A DNA stretch of 64,000 nt from Planctomycetaceae bacterium (GTDB lineage Bacteria > Planctomycetota > Planctomycetia > Pirellulales > Lacipirellulaceae), in the NCBI GenBank assembly GCA_002702655.1, contig PABB01000080.1, positions 62,001 to 126,000 of the forward strand, written 5' to 3'. The stretch's first letter is position 1, and each line of letters starts with the position of its first letter. The notes beneath the pieces are model-generated. The model did not search any database. It had not been told where the DNA came from and saw nothing but the letters and a program-made list of their open reading frames with translations. This document shows, piece after piece, positions 44,159 to 54,188 of the stretch. The position numbers and the translations under genes were made by a program.

Positions 44159-45660
44159 TGGAGCACCAGCGCCCGGGCAGGGCGGTCAGAGGAATGGTCG
44201 GGAAGAAATTGCGGTTGAGTATTCTCCGTGGCCGTCGATTCGCCAGCTGCGGCGTTGTCCATGGCGTCAGGCTCCCCGCGACTGGCGCGCTGCTCGAGCA
44301 GCGCCTCGGCCGCGTGCTCGCGTGACGCAACGCCCGGCTGCGGCGCCAAGCCGCCTCCCAGAATCAACAGCGACAGCACCAGCACCGCGATGTTCTCCGA
44401 GGGACGCACCCGCAGGTCAATCGTGCCGGCGTGACGAGCGCCGGTGAACACCTGAAAGTAGGCCCGCATCACGGCAACGCCGTTGAGCGCCGTGGTCAAT
44501 AGCAGCAGCATGCCGATCGTCGGCGCCGAGTGCACGGCGCCCTCAACAAGTAACTCCAGGGCGACAAAACCGATCGTGCCGGGAAACCCGATGCTGGCCA
44601 TGCCGGTCAGCAGGAACAGTCCGCTGAGGGTGGGCGCCGCGTCGTGCAGGCCGTTGTACCGCTGCAGGTCGATGCGACCGACGCGGCTCTCGACGCAGCG
44701 CAGCGTCAGGCCAAACCCCGTCATGGCCAAACCAACGGACAACCATACGCACAGGGCGCCGGTGAGTCCCAGCGTGCTGGTCAACTCCAACCCCAACAGC
44801 ACCAGCGAGGCCTGACTCAACAGCAGGTATGCAAAGAACCGTCGCGCGTCGCGTTGCACCAGCGACATGCCGGCCGCGTAGACGGCGGTCGCCAGCGCCG
44901 CCACAGCCACCAGCGTCAGCACCCACCCGGGCGCCGTGGGCAGCACCAGCCGCAACGCGGCGTAGGGGCCCGCCAGCGGCGTCGTAAACAAGATGGCGGT
45001 GCCAAAACTCGCCCGCTCAAACAGATCGGGGAACCAGCAATGCAGCGGGAACACGCCGCTGCGGATCAGCACCGCCAACGCGATCAGACAGGCGCCGATC
45101 GCCTCCGAGTTCGCCCCCAGCGCGTCGAACTGCTGCGTGGCGACGCCAGCCGACAGCAGCACCAGGAACGCCCCCATGTGCAGTACGAACGCCCGTCGCG
45201 ATTCGCCGCGACGGCGCAGTTCGACCGCGGGCGGCACGACGCCCGCGGCCAGCAGCAGCAGCAGTCCCCAGGACGATTTGGTCGCCAGCGTCGCCAGCAC
45301 GATCGACTCGCTCAGCAGGGTCATCCCCAGCGAGAACCGCGCCGACTTGGTGCGCAACGTGGCCAGGATCGTCAGAAAGTAGATCAACGCCGCCAGCGGC
45401 AACAGCGGAGCGCTCAGTTCGTCGACGGCAAACGGGTCGCCGCCCGGCAGCCAGCCGAGCAGAGTCACCCCGTCGTGCGCTTCGAACGCGCGCAGCACGG
45501 CCAAATCAAACCACGCGGCGACGCTGGCCGCCACCGCGGCCCCGGAGGCGAACATCGCCACTCGCCGCGCGCGATCGGGCTCGGCACGCCGGGCCAACAG
45601 CGCGCCTGCCAGCGGCACGAAGACGGCTACCTCCAACAGCGGCAAATGCAACTGGTTCAT
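44155..45660 (-). CDS. Diverged NuoL/DabB-like membrane subunit (second antiporter-like subunit)
   Basis: 501 aa from ATG 45660, which overlaps the preceding stop as ATGA; its own stop overlaps the SulP start the same way. The protein has about 14 hydrophobic helices of the proton-conducting transporter family (NuoL/M/N, Mrp). The helix-7 motif reads [20 protein letters not shown], where the usual membrane lysine is replaced by R200. The helix-5 glutamate position is occupied by small residues ([13 protein letters not shown]). The C-terminus is charged and probably cytoplasmic. It differs clearly from the preceding 459-aa subunit, so this operon has two membrane partners where known DAB systems have one. 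Confidence 0.75.
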   Translation of the reverse strand: MNQLHLPLLEVAVFVPLAGALLARRAEPDRARRVAMFASGAAVAASVAAWFDLAVLRAFEAHDGVTLLGWLPGGDPFAVDELSAPLLPLAALIYFLTILATLRTKSARFSLGMTLLSESIVLATLATKSSWGLLLLLAAGVVPPAVELRRRGESRRAFVLHMGAFLVLLSAGVATQQFDALGANSEAIGACLIALAVLIRSGVFPLHCWFPDLFERASFGTAILFTTPLAGPYAALRLVLPTAPGWVLTLVAVAALATAVYAAGMSLVQRDARRFFAYLLLSQASLVLLGLELTSTLGLTGALCVWLSVGLAMTGFGLTLRCVESRVGRIDLQRYNGLHDAAPTLSGLFLLTGMASIGFPGTIGFVALELLVEGAVHSAPTIGMLLLLTTALNGVAVMRAYFQVFTGARHAGTIDLRVRPSENIAVLVLSLLILGGGLAPQPGVASREHAAEALLEQRASRGEPDAMDNAAAGESTATENTQPQFLPDHSSDRPARALVLQ

Positions 45661-47036
45661 GCCGCCTCCGACTTCTGCGCCGCATCCGGCGCCGTGGGTT
45701 CCGCTTTGGCGCCCGACGACTCGCCCGCCAGCCACCTCAGCCAGCGCATTTCCAGCGCTTGGCAGACCCCAAACACGGCCAAAAACGGTTCGACGACGAA
45801 CCGGTAGATCCAGCCGTCCAGTTGCCCGCGCAGATAGGCGAAGCGGTACACCGCCGCCTGCGGCCCGCCGCCGTTGGCGACACGCTCGCCCAAGGCGTTT
45901 TCCAGCGACTGGTAATCATGCAACACGCTAGGAGCCCGCAGCAATTGCAGGGTGCGGAACGTGGCGTGGCCGACGATGTGGATCAGGGGCAAGTAGTGCA
46001 ATCCGAAGCCAATCTCCGCGGTAATCAGCCCCACCTGGGCCAGCGACGCGAAGGCCAAGGCGGATTTCACGTCCGCTTGCGCGCGGGCCACAATCGCGCC
46101 GTAGGCGGCGGTTGCCAGTCCGAGCGCCACCACCGCGGCGCTCAGCGGCCACGACAACGCCAATAGCGGGCTGACGCGCAGCAGCAAGTAAGTCCCCAAG
46201 TGCACCGACAGCGCACCGTAGAACACGGCGCTGGAGGGAGTCGGTCCTTCCATCGCACGGGGCAGCCATTCGGAGAACGGCAGCAGGGCGCTCTTGCCGG
46301 CCGCAGCGATCAGCACGAGCAGGCCGATGGCCAACGCCGCGCCGCTGCTGAGCGTCGCCTCGCCGTTGGGCCAGGCGCCGTGGCCGGTCAACTCGGCAAA
46401 GTCGCCGGCGCCATGCACATGGTGCAGTGCCACAACGGCGATCAAGAACGCGGCGTCGGCAAATCGATACACGGACCAGACGCGCAGGCCGTTCTCCACC
46501 GGCCCCGGTCGATCGTGGAAGAACGCCACCAGCAGGGCCGACGACAGTCCCACGAGCTCCCAGCCAACGAACAAGGTTTCCACCGTCCCGGCCAGCGTGG
46601 CGCCGACCATTCCCAGCAGAAACAACGCGTACAGGGAGAAGAACCGATGGTACCCCGGCTCGCGATGGAGATAACGATTGGCGAACGCCCCCACGGTGCC
46701 TACCAACACAAAGGTGAGAAACACCAGCGGCACTGACAGCCGATCGAACACAAACTTCAGATGAAAGTGGTAGGCGTCGTCAGCCGAAAGCCCGTGGACC
46801 GACGCCCAATGTCCCAGCTCGATCTCCACGTTGCGCGACCCAGTGGCCAGCATCCCCACGAAGACGAACCCCGCGGCCAGCAACCCGCACAGCACGCTGG
46901 CCTCGGTCAATCGGGCGCTGGTCCGTTCCGAGGGGGTCCAGCGGGTGAGCGCCGACGTGCAAAACGCCAGCACCAACAGCAGCGGGGCCAGCACCACGAC
47001 CAACCCGGCAATCGACAGGGCGGTTTCGATGGTCAT
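45657..47036 (-). CDS. dabB: NuoL-like membrane subunit of the inorganic carbon transporter (DabB-like)
   Basis: 459 aa from ATG 47036, overlapping the dabA stop by 4 bp. It belongs to the NuoL/MrpA proton-conducting family: SLYALFLLGMVGATLA, LFVGWELVGLSSALLV with the channel glutamate E160, and AGKSALLPFSEWLPRAMEG with the channel lysine K248. These residues carry protons in complex I antiporter-like subunits. In characterised DAB systems, DabB couples ion movement to DabA so that CO2 is hydrated and trapped as bicarbonate. The family assignment is strong. The DabB role is inferred from its place immediately behind dabA. Confidence 0.82.
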   Translation of the reverse strand: MTIETALSIAGLVVVLAPLLLVLAFCTSALTRWTPSERTSARLTEASVLCGLLAAGFVFVGMLATGSRNVEIELGHWASVHGLSADDAYHFHLKFVFDRLSVPLVFLTFVLVGTVGAFANRYLHREPGYHRFFSLYALFLLGMVGATLAGTVETLFVGWELVGLSSALLVAFFHDRPGPVENGLRVWSVYRFADAAFLIAVVALHHVHGAGDFAELTGHGAWPNGEATLSSGAALAIGLLVLIAAAGKSALLPFSEWLPRAMEGPTPSSAVFYGALSVHLGTYLLLRVSPLLALSWPLSAAVVALGLATAAYGAIVARAQADVKSALAFASLAQVGLITAEIGFGLHYLPLIHIVGHATFRTLQLLRAPSVLHDYQSLENALGERVANGGGPQAAVYRFAYLRGQLDGWIYRFVVEPFLAVFGVCQALEMRWLRWLAGESSGAKAEPTAPDAAQKSEAA

Positions 47037-50000
47037 GGGGCGGCCTCCTCGATCGCCGCGGCGTCGCCTGCGTCGATCAGGGCGAAGTCGAGGTGATCGC
47101 GTTGTCCGCGGTACCAGGCGTACGAAGAAGCGACGGTCGGCAATGTGTCGTTAGTCGTCGGCAGCGGCTCGAACTTGCCGCCGCGGAACAGTTGCAGCGA
47201 CGCGTCCGCCGGATCAATGATCGCGAGTTGAACCCAGTCGCCGGCCAGCAGTCGATCGATGGCCGGGTTGTCGGCGGCGATCTTGGCGATTGCTTGCGGG
47301 GTCGTTTCAATGACGAACAGGATTCGCAGCGGCTCGTGAATCTCGACCATTTGCCAGGGCAAGCCGGTCCGTAAATCGCTGCCCGCGCCGTCCATCACCC
47401 CCAGCAGCGATGTGAGGTTATGCGGCAGCTTGGTGCCGCAACCGTAGCCGGCGTTGTCGATCCGCGAGAAGTAATATTCCAAGTTGATGCCCGCGCAGAC
47501 GGGAATCACAGCCGCCAGCAGTTTGGCCAAGACCGAGTAATCGTCGTCGTCCAACAGCGGATCGTACGAAGTCAGAAACGCCCGGCGATCCAAAAACAGA
47601 CCGCGGCTCCATGCTCGTCGGCCGACCAAACACAGGGCGTTGGTGGCGTGGCCGCACTCCGAGCGGACCTGCGAGAGGTCAGCCGCCCGGCCTTCCACAT
47701 GCCGCAGCGCGCGATCGAGCGAGAGGTTCAGGGCGGCCGATTCGAAGCGGCGGGCGCGCTCGTGAGCGTCGCGCCGACGGGCCTCTTCGATCGCCTCCCG
47801 GGCCCGCGTGAGCGCGGCGTCCGCCTCGGACTGCAAGGCGTCCAGGTCGTAGTAGGCTACGCTGTCGTCGCACGTGTTGTGATAAGCGCCAATAAACACT
47901 GTCGTCGGCGGGATCGGGAACCCCCGCTCGGCCAGCAGCGCACGGACGCGCGGATCGTTCGCCATTCGCGCGAAGGCCCGGGCATTGGGACCGCCGCGGC
48001 CGCCGCCGCAGGCGCCGCAGTCGTACGCCGCAGCGTGCGGGTTGTTCACGCTCGAGGAGCCGTGTCCGCAGATGATCACCAGCGGCGACCAGCAGCCCGG
48101 CAAGCCGGTGGTGCGCAGCAGGCCCTCGACGATGGCGGCCATCTCGTCGACGGTGTAGCCGTCTTTCCGATCGCCATCGGTGTCGGCGATGGTCTCCAGG
48201 TGCAACCGCGTGCGCTGATCGCGCACCAGCCGGCCCGCTCCGCGCAGCAGTCCCTCGGCCAGCCGGGGCGCCACGACGCGCAGCACCATCGGCAGCGTGG
48301 CGACGGCGCCGAGCAGTCCCGCCACCAACCCGCCGATCATCGAACGCGAGCCGAGCGTCAGTCCGTGCGCGGCGCGACCCAAGCGGCGTCGCGCAGCCGC
48401 CCGCCGGCGACTGGCGTCGGCTTCGGTGTAGACGGGCTCTTCGACGATGTAGTGAACCGGTTTCACGTTGACCGGACACAGCGGACGGAAATGGGCTTCG
48501 CCCAGCCCCTTGTAATACATCGCCACGCCAAAGAAGCCGGCGTAGCCGAACGTCTCGCAGTCGGGGTCGATTTCCTCGAGATGCCGGCGAAACGACTCTT
48601 CGCGATCGTCGATGCAGCACACAATCTGGTAAGCGGGAGCTGCGGCCGGCGGCGAGGTGCGCGCCGCGGCCGCCGACAGGGCACCCAGCGCTGCGTTGCG
48701 ATAGTGCCGTTCGTAGGCCTGGTGGTACACGCGGCGCCGCACGCGGCTGGGAAAGGCGCGAATTTCCGCGAGCAACATGCTCAGTTCTTCGGGCGCCAAC
48801 TGCAGCAGGTCGGGGCCGGACCAACCGCGGATCTCGGCCACCTGAAACAGGACAAACGCCAGGTTGGCGCGATCCTGTCGCGACCGCCGCTCGGAGGCCG
48901 ACTGCGCGGGCGTTTCGCCATCCGCGGCCTTGGCGGCAAAGGTGAGCAGCAGCAGGCGGACCGCCATCAACTCAACCAGCGAACCGGCGGGCGCCGGCCA
49001 GGGAGCCCACTCGGCGTTGGTTTCCATCTGCCACAGCGTTCCGGTCCAGCCCGGGAGCCGAAGCAATTCGTGCTGCAGAAACGCCTCGCGCCGCTCGACG
49101 GGCACGTGAAGCTCGTCGAGCAGCGACCAGATCAGTTCGGCCGCAGCGGGCTGTTGCTGCTGAATTTCGCGCACTCGCTGCGGCAGGCGCCGCAGCCAAG
49201 ATTCGGCCGGGCGCGTCTCCGCATGCAAACTCAAGAACGCGGCGAGCAGTCCCTGGTCCCGATTGGGCAACGTCCACGGCGCGTAGCCCTGATCGAGATA
49301 GGCTGCGCACAGCCGGATCATGACCGGGTCGACCAAAGCGTCGGCCGCTTCCCAGCCGACGCCGTTGGCGGCCGCATGCTCGCATGGGGCCGCGGCAGTG
49401 GATTCTTCGCAGGCGAGCCACAGCAAATGGAGCGTGAAGGCCTCCCACCGGGCGTCGTCCCAGTCGCCGATCGATCCGGGCCCGCCAAATTGGTCGATCA
49501 GCCGATCGATCCGCAGGTGCAGCTCTGGCGAGACCTTAGCTTCATCGCGGTAGTCGCGCACCAGCCACCGCCGCGTGTCGTCGATCGAACGCTGCTTGTC
49601 TGCCGCGGATGCTTCGTCCCGGAAACGGTACAGCGCCTCGGTTTCTTCGACGAACCAGTGAATTTCCGCTTCGGCCCCCTCGCGGAGCGGGTGCCCGAGC
49701 ATGCTCAGCCACAGTTCGTGCCGCGTGCCCAACCGGCCGATCAGTTGATCGCCGCGATCGCCCAGCACGTCGAACAGTTCGGCTTCCAGGTCCTGAGCGG
49801 TGATCCGCCCATGCCGCAGCGCCGTGCGGTAGTCCTGCTCGGGGAGATAGGGATGGCAGTCGTACAAATCCGCCGCGGTTTGCACGGCCTGGTCGAACGG
49901 CAATTGCTCGAACGCGTGCAGCGTGTTGTGGTGCACGAACACGCTGATCGGCCCCTGCGACGGCAGCAGGTGCGCAGCGTGCTCGAGCCAGGCGACGACG

Positions 50001-50056
50001 TTTGATGCGTCGTCCTCGTGAGCGACTGGTTCGGAACTGACCGCGGATTGAGTCAC
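47033..50056 (-). CDS. dabA: Inorganic carbon transporter subunit DabA (DUF2309)
   Basis: 1,007 aa from GTG 50056. DabA is a zinc protein distantly related to beta-carbonic anhydrases. The expected zinc/catalytic residues are present: C481 and D483 in CCIDDREESFRRHLE and H665 and C680 in ICGHGSSSVNNPHAAAYDCG. The H-C spacing of 15 residues equals that in the characterised Halothiobacillus DabA. Other family stretches are VFVHHNTLHAFEQLPFDQA near the N-terminus, GYAGFFGVAMYYKGL and CAGINLEYYFSRIDN near the C-terminus. The length is above the typical 800-900 aa. It heads the four-gene overlapping operon. In a probably heterotrophic planctomycete it may supply bicarbonate for carboxylases rather than for CO2 fixation. 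Confidence 0.92.
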   Translation of the reverse strand: MTQSAVSSEPVAHEDDASNVVAWLEHAAHLLPSQGPISVFVHHNTLHAFEQLPFDQAVQTAADLYDCHPYLPEQDYRTALRHGRITAQDLEAELFDVLGDRGDQLIGRLGTRHELWLSMLGHPLREGAEAEIHWFVEETEALYRFRDEASAADKQRSIDDTRRWLVRDYRDEAKVSPELHLRIDRLIDQFGGPGSIGDWDDARWEAFTLHLLWLACEESTAAAPCEHAAANGVGWEAADALVDPVMIRLCAAYLDQGYAPWTLPNRDQGLLAAFLSLHAETRPAESWLRRLPQRVREIQQQQPAAAELIWSLLDELHVPVERREAFLQHELLRLPGWTGTLWQMETNAEWAPWPAPAGSLVELMAVRLLLLTFAAKAADGETPAQSASERRSRQDRANLAFVLFQVAEIRGWSGPDLLQLAPEELSMLLAEIRAFPSRVRRRVYHQAYERHYRNAALGALSAAAARTSPPAAAPAYQIVCCIDDREESFRRHLEEIDPDCETFGYAGFFGVAMYYKGLGEAHFRPLCPVNVKPVHYIVEEPVYTEADASRRRAAARRRLGRAAHGLTLGSRSMIGGLVAGLLGAVATLPMVLRVVAPRLAEGLLRGAGRLVRDQRTRLHLETIADTDGDRKDGYTVDEMAAIVEGLLRTTGLPGCWSPLVIICGHGSSSVNNPHAAAYDCGACGGGRGGPNARAFARMANDPRVRALLAERGFPIPPTTVFIGAYHNTCDDSVAYYDLDALQSEADAALTRAREAIEEARRRDAHERARRFESAALNLSLDRALRHVEGRAADLSQVRSECGHATNALCLVGRRAWSRGLFLDRRAFLTSYDPLLDDDDYSVLAKLLAAVIPVCAGINLEYYFSRIDNAGYGCGTKLPHNLTSLLGVMDGAGSDLRTGLPWQMVEIHEPLRILFVIETTPQAIAKIAADNPAIDRLLAGDWVQLAIIDPADASLQLFRGGKFEPLPTTNDTLPTVASSYAWYRGQRDHLDFALIDAGDAAAIEEAAP

Positions 50057-50260
50057 GGGCGGGAGGCCGGGTGAGGCCTGGGCGAAAACGCGAGGTGGGA
50101 ACGCCCAACGACATCGTTGGCGTTGGCGGAAGGGGCGGGGGCTTCGCCAGCCGCGGTTCGAGTGCGGAGGTTCTTCCTGACAGGGGCAAGTCTAGCCTGG
50201 ACGGTCGCCATGGCGACCGGGGAGTTCGGTTACAATTCAGTAAGCTGCCGCTGGCGGGGC

Positions 50261-50266
50261 TATAAT
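50261..50266 (+). promoter_or_regulatory. Possible -10 element upstream of the response regulator
   Basis: An exact TATAAT lies 67 bp before ATG 50334 in an otherwise GC-rich spacer. No good -35 is found at 16-18 bp; TTACAA at 50230-50235 is 25 bp away. Weak evidence. Confidence 0.3.
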
Positions 50267-50333
50267 GCTCGGTTCGGACTTGCCCGTCCGACGCTCCCGC
50301 CATCAGCCCCCGCGTGCCTGCGGTATTCCGCCC

Positions 50334-51032
50334 ATGAAAGTTCTCTTGATCGAAGACGATCTGACGCTCGGCCGCGCGGTGCAGCGCGGCCTGGACGAGG
50401 TCGGGATGACCTGCCATTGGTCCCGCAGCGGCGCCGACGGCCTGGCGGCGGCCGAGACCCAGCAGTGCGACGTGGTCGTCCTCGATCTGCTGCTGCCCGA
50501 CGTCAACGGGTTGGAGATCCTCTCGCAGTTGCGAAAGGCCGGCATTCGCACGCCCGTGCTCGTGCTCAGCGCGCTGGGATCGGTCGAGGAGCGCGTCGCG
50601 GGGCTGCAAAGCGGCGCCGACGACTACATGGTCAAGCCGTTTGCCTTTGCCGAATTGGTGGCCCGGCTCGACGCGCTGTCGCGACGCTCGCTGGAAGCCC
50701 CCGCCCAGCACCACGACGTGGGCCCGTTGTCGCTCGATCTCGCCACGCGTCGCGTGACGCGGGACGACAAGGAAATCGACCTGACGCCCACCGAGTTCAG
50801 TCTGCTGGAGTATCTCATGCGGCACGCCGGGCAGGTCGTCACCCGGCGGATGCTGTGCGAGCACCTGTGGGACGCCGATTGGGAGGGCGTGACCAACGTC
50901 GTGGACGTGCACGTTTCGCGGCTGCGAGGAAAGATCGACCGCGGATTCGAGGAGCCCCTGTTGCATACGGTGCGCGGGCGAGGTTACCTGATCAAGAGCG
51001 ACGGTCCCTCCGCGGACCTGGTCGAAGCCTGA
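50334..51032 (+). CDS. OmpR/PhoB-family response regulator
   Basis: 232 aa from ATG 50334 (MKVLLIEDD). The receiver domain has the acidic pocket LIEDD, phosphoacceptor D51 in VVVLDLLLPD, the Ser/Thr position in VLVLSALG and the conserved lysine in DDYMVKPFAF. The C-terminal winged helix shows LTPTEFSLLEYLMRHAGQVV, VVDVHVSRLRGKID and TVRGRGYLI. It is followed after 26 bp by a histidine kinase. The pair precedes a phosphate-selective-porin-like gene, which may be a target, but the stimulus is not known. Confidence 0.94.
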   Translation: MKVLLIEDDLTLGRAVQRGLDEVGMTCHWSRSGADGLAAAETQQCDVVVLDLLLPDVNGLEILSQLRKAGIRTPVLVLSALGSVEERVAGLQSGADDYMVKPFAFAELVARLDALSRRSLEAPAQHHDVGPLSLDLATRRVTRDDKEIDLTPTEFSLLEYLMRHAGQVVTRRMLCEHLWDADWEGVTNVVDVHVSRLRGKIDRGFEEPLLHTVRGRGYLIKSDGPSADLVEA

Positions 51033-51058
51033 CGCCCGTCCGGTCGAGTTTGCCGCCG

Positions 51059-52453
51059 ATGAAACCCGCGCGCTTCTTTCGCTCGATTCGCTTCCGGATT
51101 GCGGTGTGGTGTTCTTTGGCCGTCGCGGCGGTCGCGATTGCCGCGCTGGTGGGACTGCGGCAGACGATTCGCTGGACGTTGACTCACGAAGTCGATCAGG
51201 CGCTGCTGGAAGACGGCGATGAAGTGGGCCTCGTGCTCACCGAACTGGGCCCCGAGGGGCTCGAGGCCGTCGCCGACGAGCTCGGCCGCAAGGCGACCGG
51301 CCATCGCCAGCACCGTTGGTTCGTGCGGCTCATCGCTGATGACGACACGATTGTCTGGCAGAGTGCCTCGGCCGCCGACTCTCCCGCGCTCGCCGGCGAC
51401 GGGCCGCTGCAAACCAGCGGCGAGTACCGGCTGTATGGGACCGACGCGCCCACCAATCGCGTGGGCGTCGCGCGCATGGAACTGGGCGCTTGGCTGGCGC
51501 CGTTGCAGGACGATTTGAAGCGGATCGATCGCACCGTCGTCGGCGCGACGGTGCTCATGCTGTTGCTCGCCCCGCTGTGCGGCTACTGGCTCGCCGGGCT
51601 GGCGACGCGCGATCTGGCCGCCATCACGGCCCAGGCCGCCCGCATGCGACCATCCAAGCTCGACGAGCGGCTGCCGGAACGCGGGGTGGGCGACGAACTC
51701 GATCGACTGGCTCATACTGTCAATCGTCTGCTCGATCGCATCGCCGATTTCATTGAGGAGAAGCGCAACTTCCTGGCCAATGCCGCTCACGAACTGCGAA
51801 CGCCGATCGCCGCGATTCGCAGTTCCGCCGAGGTGTCACTCGCTGCGGACCGCACGGTCGGCGAGTATCGCGAGCTGCTTGAGCAGATCATCGAAGACTC
51901 GGAGTCGTTGGAGGTGTTGGTCAATCAGGTTCTGCTGCTTTCCGAGGCGGTCGCGTCCCAGGACGCGACGCCGCGCAACACGGTCGACTTCAGCCAGGTT
52001 GTCAGCCGCGCCGTGGACATGTTCCGCGGCGTGGCGGAAAGCCGGCAGATTGAGTTGCATGCCAACATCCAACCGCAAGTGCAGGTGCGCGGCGTGCGGC
52101 AGCACTTGGTGCAGGTCGCCAACAATCTGATCGACAACGCGCTGAAGTACACCCCCGAGGGCGGACAAGCGACCGTCGAACTCGTTGCCACCGAATCCGG
52201 TGAAGCTCGGCTCGAAGTGGTCGACTCGGGGATCGGGATCGACCCGGCGGACGTGCCGCGCGTGTTCGAGCGGTTCTTCCGGGCGGACCGCGCTCGTCAG
52301 CGCTGCGGCCAGGGCGGCACCGGCCTGGGGCTGAGCATCTGCCAGACGATCGTCGACGCCCACGACGGCTCGATCGAATGCCGCAGCACCCCCGGCTCCG
52401 GGACGCAGCTGGAAGTGCGCCTGCCGTTGGCCGTGCCGACAAACTCGGCCTGA
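51059..52453 (+). CDS. Two-component sensor histidine kinase
   Basis: 464 aa from ATG 51059. It has a membrane helix at about 13-33 (IAVWCSLAVAAVAIAALVGL), a periplasmic domain of about 130 residues, a second helix at about 162-182 (GATVLMLLLAPLCGYWLAGL) and a HAMP-like linker. HisKA has the phosphoacceptor H244 in AAHELRTPIAAIRSS. The ATPase domain has N (NNLIDNALKYTPEGG), G1 (VVDSGIGIDPAD), F (VFERFFRAD) and G2 (GGTGLGLSICQTI) boxes. All residues needed for kinase activity are present. The layout resembles heavy-metal or PhoR/QseC-like sensors. It partners the regulator just upstream. Confidence 0.93.
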   Translation: MKPARFFRSIRFRIAVWCSLAVAAVAIAALVGLRQTIRWTLTHEVDQALLEDGDEVGLVLTELGPEGLEAVADELGRKATGHRQHRWFVRLIADDDTIVWQSASAADSPALAGDGPLQTSGEYRLYGTDAPTNRVGVARMELGAWLAPLQDDLKRIDRTVVGATVLMLLLAPLCGYWLAGLATRDLAAITAQAARMRPSKLDERLPERGVGDELDRLAHTVNRLLDRIADFIEEKRNFLANAAHELRTPIAAIRSSAEVSLAADRTVGEYRELLEQIIEDSESLEVLVNQVLLLSEAVASQDATPRNTVDFSQVVSRAVDMFRGVAESRQIELHANIQPQVQVRGVRQHLVQVANNLIDNALKYTPEGGQATVELVATESGEARLEVVDSGIGIDPADVPRVFERFFRADRARQRCGQGGTGLGLSICQTIVDAHDGSIECRSTPGSGTQLEVRLPLAVPTNSA

Positions 52454-52591
52454 TTGGCGCCGAACTCGCTAGCACGCTGCCAGCGAACATTACAAATGCG
52501 CTGGACGACTGTTCGCCGCTTGGGAGCCCGGCGGCTGTCGTTCGATGCTTCATTCGGGAGAAATCGCATTGTCTATCCAGGGACGGATCGA

Positions 52592-53962
52592 ATGCCATAT
52601 CAACGGATCGTGGTTGTCGCCGCCAGCGTATGGCTGGCACTGGGGCGCGCTGGCGTCACGGCTCAACAGCTCGCTCCGCAGGCCTTGCCCGCCGTCGATT
52701 CCACGGCCGCCGGCGAGGCCCTTGCTGCAACCAGCCTGCCCGCCGCAGACGGAGCAGCGAGTTTTGAGTCGATCTGCGATGGCGCGTTGAGCCCCGTCGT
52801 CTGGCGGCCAAATTGCCGCAGCGGCCCCCTCGGCGGCGCCTATCCCACGGTCGCCGTCACGGGATTCTTCCAGGCGGACGGCATTTGGTTCTCGCAGGAT
52901 GCCACGAATACGGCCGTCGTCACCGACGCCCAAGACGTGACCGAATTTCGCCGCGCTCGGCTGGCGGCGAAAGGTCAGCTGGCCAGCAACGTTTCGTATT
53001 TCACGGAGTACGACTTTGCGTTTCCGGGCCGTCCCAGCTTCATGGATGTGTACGTCGACGTGGAGGACCTGTCGCGTTTCGGCAAACTGCGCATCGGCCA
53101 GTGGCGGCAGCCCTTCAGCATGGACGCGCAGACCAGCGTGCGAGAACTGATGTTTTTGGAGCGGGCGTTGCCGTTCGCCTTTGTGCCATTCCGCCAAGTG
53201 GGAGCGGGCTTGTCGAACACGGCCGTCGACGAGTCGGTCACCTGGGCCGTCTCCGGCTACCGCTTTCCGACGGACGTGTTCGGCGACGTGGCGGGCGACG
53301 GGGGATACGGCTTCTCGACGCGCGAGACCGTGCTCGTCTACAGCGAAGAGAGTACGACGCTCCATGTCGGCGGCGGCTACACTTACAACCGCCCGTCAAC
53401 CGACGCCGCTCGGCTGCGTACGCCGCCTGAAGTTGGCTTCAATCAACTCGACTTCCGCTCGACCGACTTTCCCGTTCCGTTCTTCGTTGACACGGGAGTG
53501 CTGCCCGGCGTCGACTCGTATCAGGCGTTCAATGTGGAACTGGCCGGCAGTCGTGGTCCGTGGCTAGCCCAGAGCGAGTTCTTTGCGGTCCGCGTCGACC
53601 AGGATGGCGTTGGTCTGTTGGATTTCCAGGGCGCCTACGCCCAAGTGGCCTACGCCTTGACCGGCGAGACGCACCCGTACAACCGCTCCGCCGGCGTCTA
53701 CAGCCGCATCACGCCGCACACCGACTACGGCGGCGTCAGCGGCCTGGGGGCGTGGGAAGTCGCGGGGCGGTGGAGCTATATCGACCTGACCGACGGTCCG
53801 GTCGACGGCGGCGTGCTGAACGATCTCACCTGTGGATTGAACTGGTACCTCAACCGTTTCACGAAGTTTCAATTCAACTACATCCACGCTTTCCTGGAGC
53901 GGCCCGCAGGGACGACCAGCGACGCCGACATCTTTGCCGTCCGAGCGCAGATAGATTTCTGA
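52592..53962 (+). CDS. Outer-membrane porin, phosphate-selective porin O/P-like
   Basis: 456 aa from ATG 52592 (a longer frame exists upstream without a signal peptide). The signal peptide is VVVAASVWLALGRAGVTAQ. The body is a beta-barrel with alternating strands: VTGFFQADGIWFSQD, FRRARLAAKGQLASNVSYFT, LRIGQWRQPFSMDAQTS, NRSAGVYSRITPHTDYGG, and a C-terminal strand ending in Phe (IFAVRAQIDF). The RRARLxxxG and GQWRQPFSM patterns are typical of OprO/OprP-like porins, which take up phosphate or polyphosphate. Anion selectivity cannot be confirmed. It follows a two-component system on the same strand. Confidence 0.82.
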   Translation: MPYQRIVVVAASVWLALGRAGVTAQQLAPQALPAVDSTAAGEALAATSLPAADGAASFESICDGALSPVVWRPNCRSGPLGGAYPTVAVTGFFQADGIWFSQDATNTAVVTDAQDVTEFRRARLAAKGQLASNVSYFTEYDFAFPGRPSFMDVYVDVEDLSRFGKLRIGQWRQPFSMDAQTSVRELMFLERALPFAFVPFRQVGAGLSNTAVDESVTWAVSGYRFPTDVFGDVAGDGGYGFSTRETVLVYSEESTTLHVGGGYTYNRPSTDAARLRTPPEVGFNQLDFRSTDFPVPFFVDTGVLPGVDSYQAFNVELAGSRGPWLAQSEFFAVRVDQDGVGLLDFQGAYAQVAYALTGETHPYNRSAGVYSRITPHTDYGGVSGLGAWEVAGRWSYIDLTDGPVDGGVLNDLTCGLNWYLNRFTKFQFNYIHAFLERPAGTTSDADIFAVRAQIDF

Positions 53963-54188
53963 CTCGGTGCCAGCTCGCGGAAGCGGCTGCCTCGCCGTCT
54001 CGCCGGTCCAAGGACGGAATCCGCAGGGGCCGGCGCGCAGCCGATTGCCTCGCCGGCGTCACTTGGCTTCACTGGAGGCCCGCCAGAAAGGCGGACCAGC
54101 GCGCCCGGAGCCGACACCGCGCGGCTTGCGGCCGCCGTGCCGCAAACTGTTTTACGAGCACACGTTGCGGCGCACCAAAAGAAGAAAG

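Noticed and set aside
44155..47036. The two NuoL-like genes considered as part of respiratory complex I or an Mrp antiporter
   Set aside because: No other nuo or mrp genes are nearby, and the coupling to dabA and sulP fits a DAB system better.
47420..50005. About 860-codon plus-strand open frame
   Set aside because: It is antisense to dabA, whose zinc residues are conserved.
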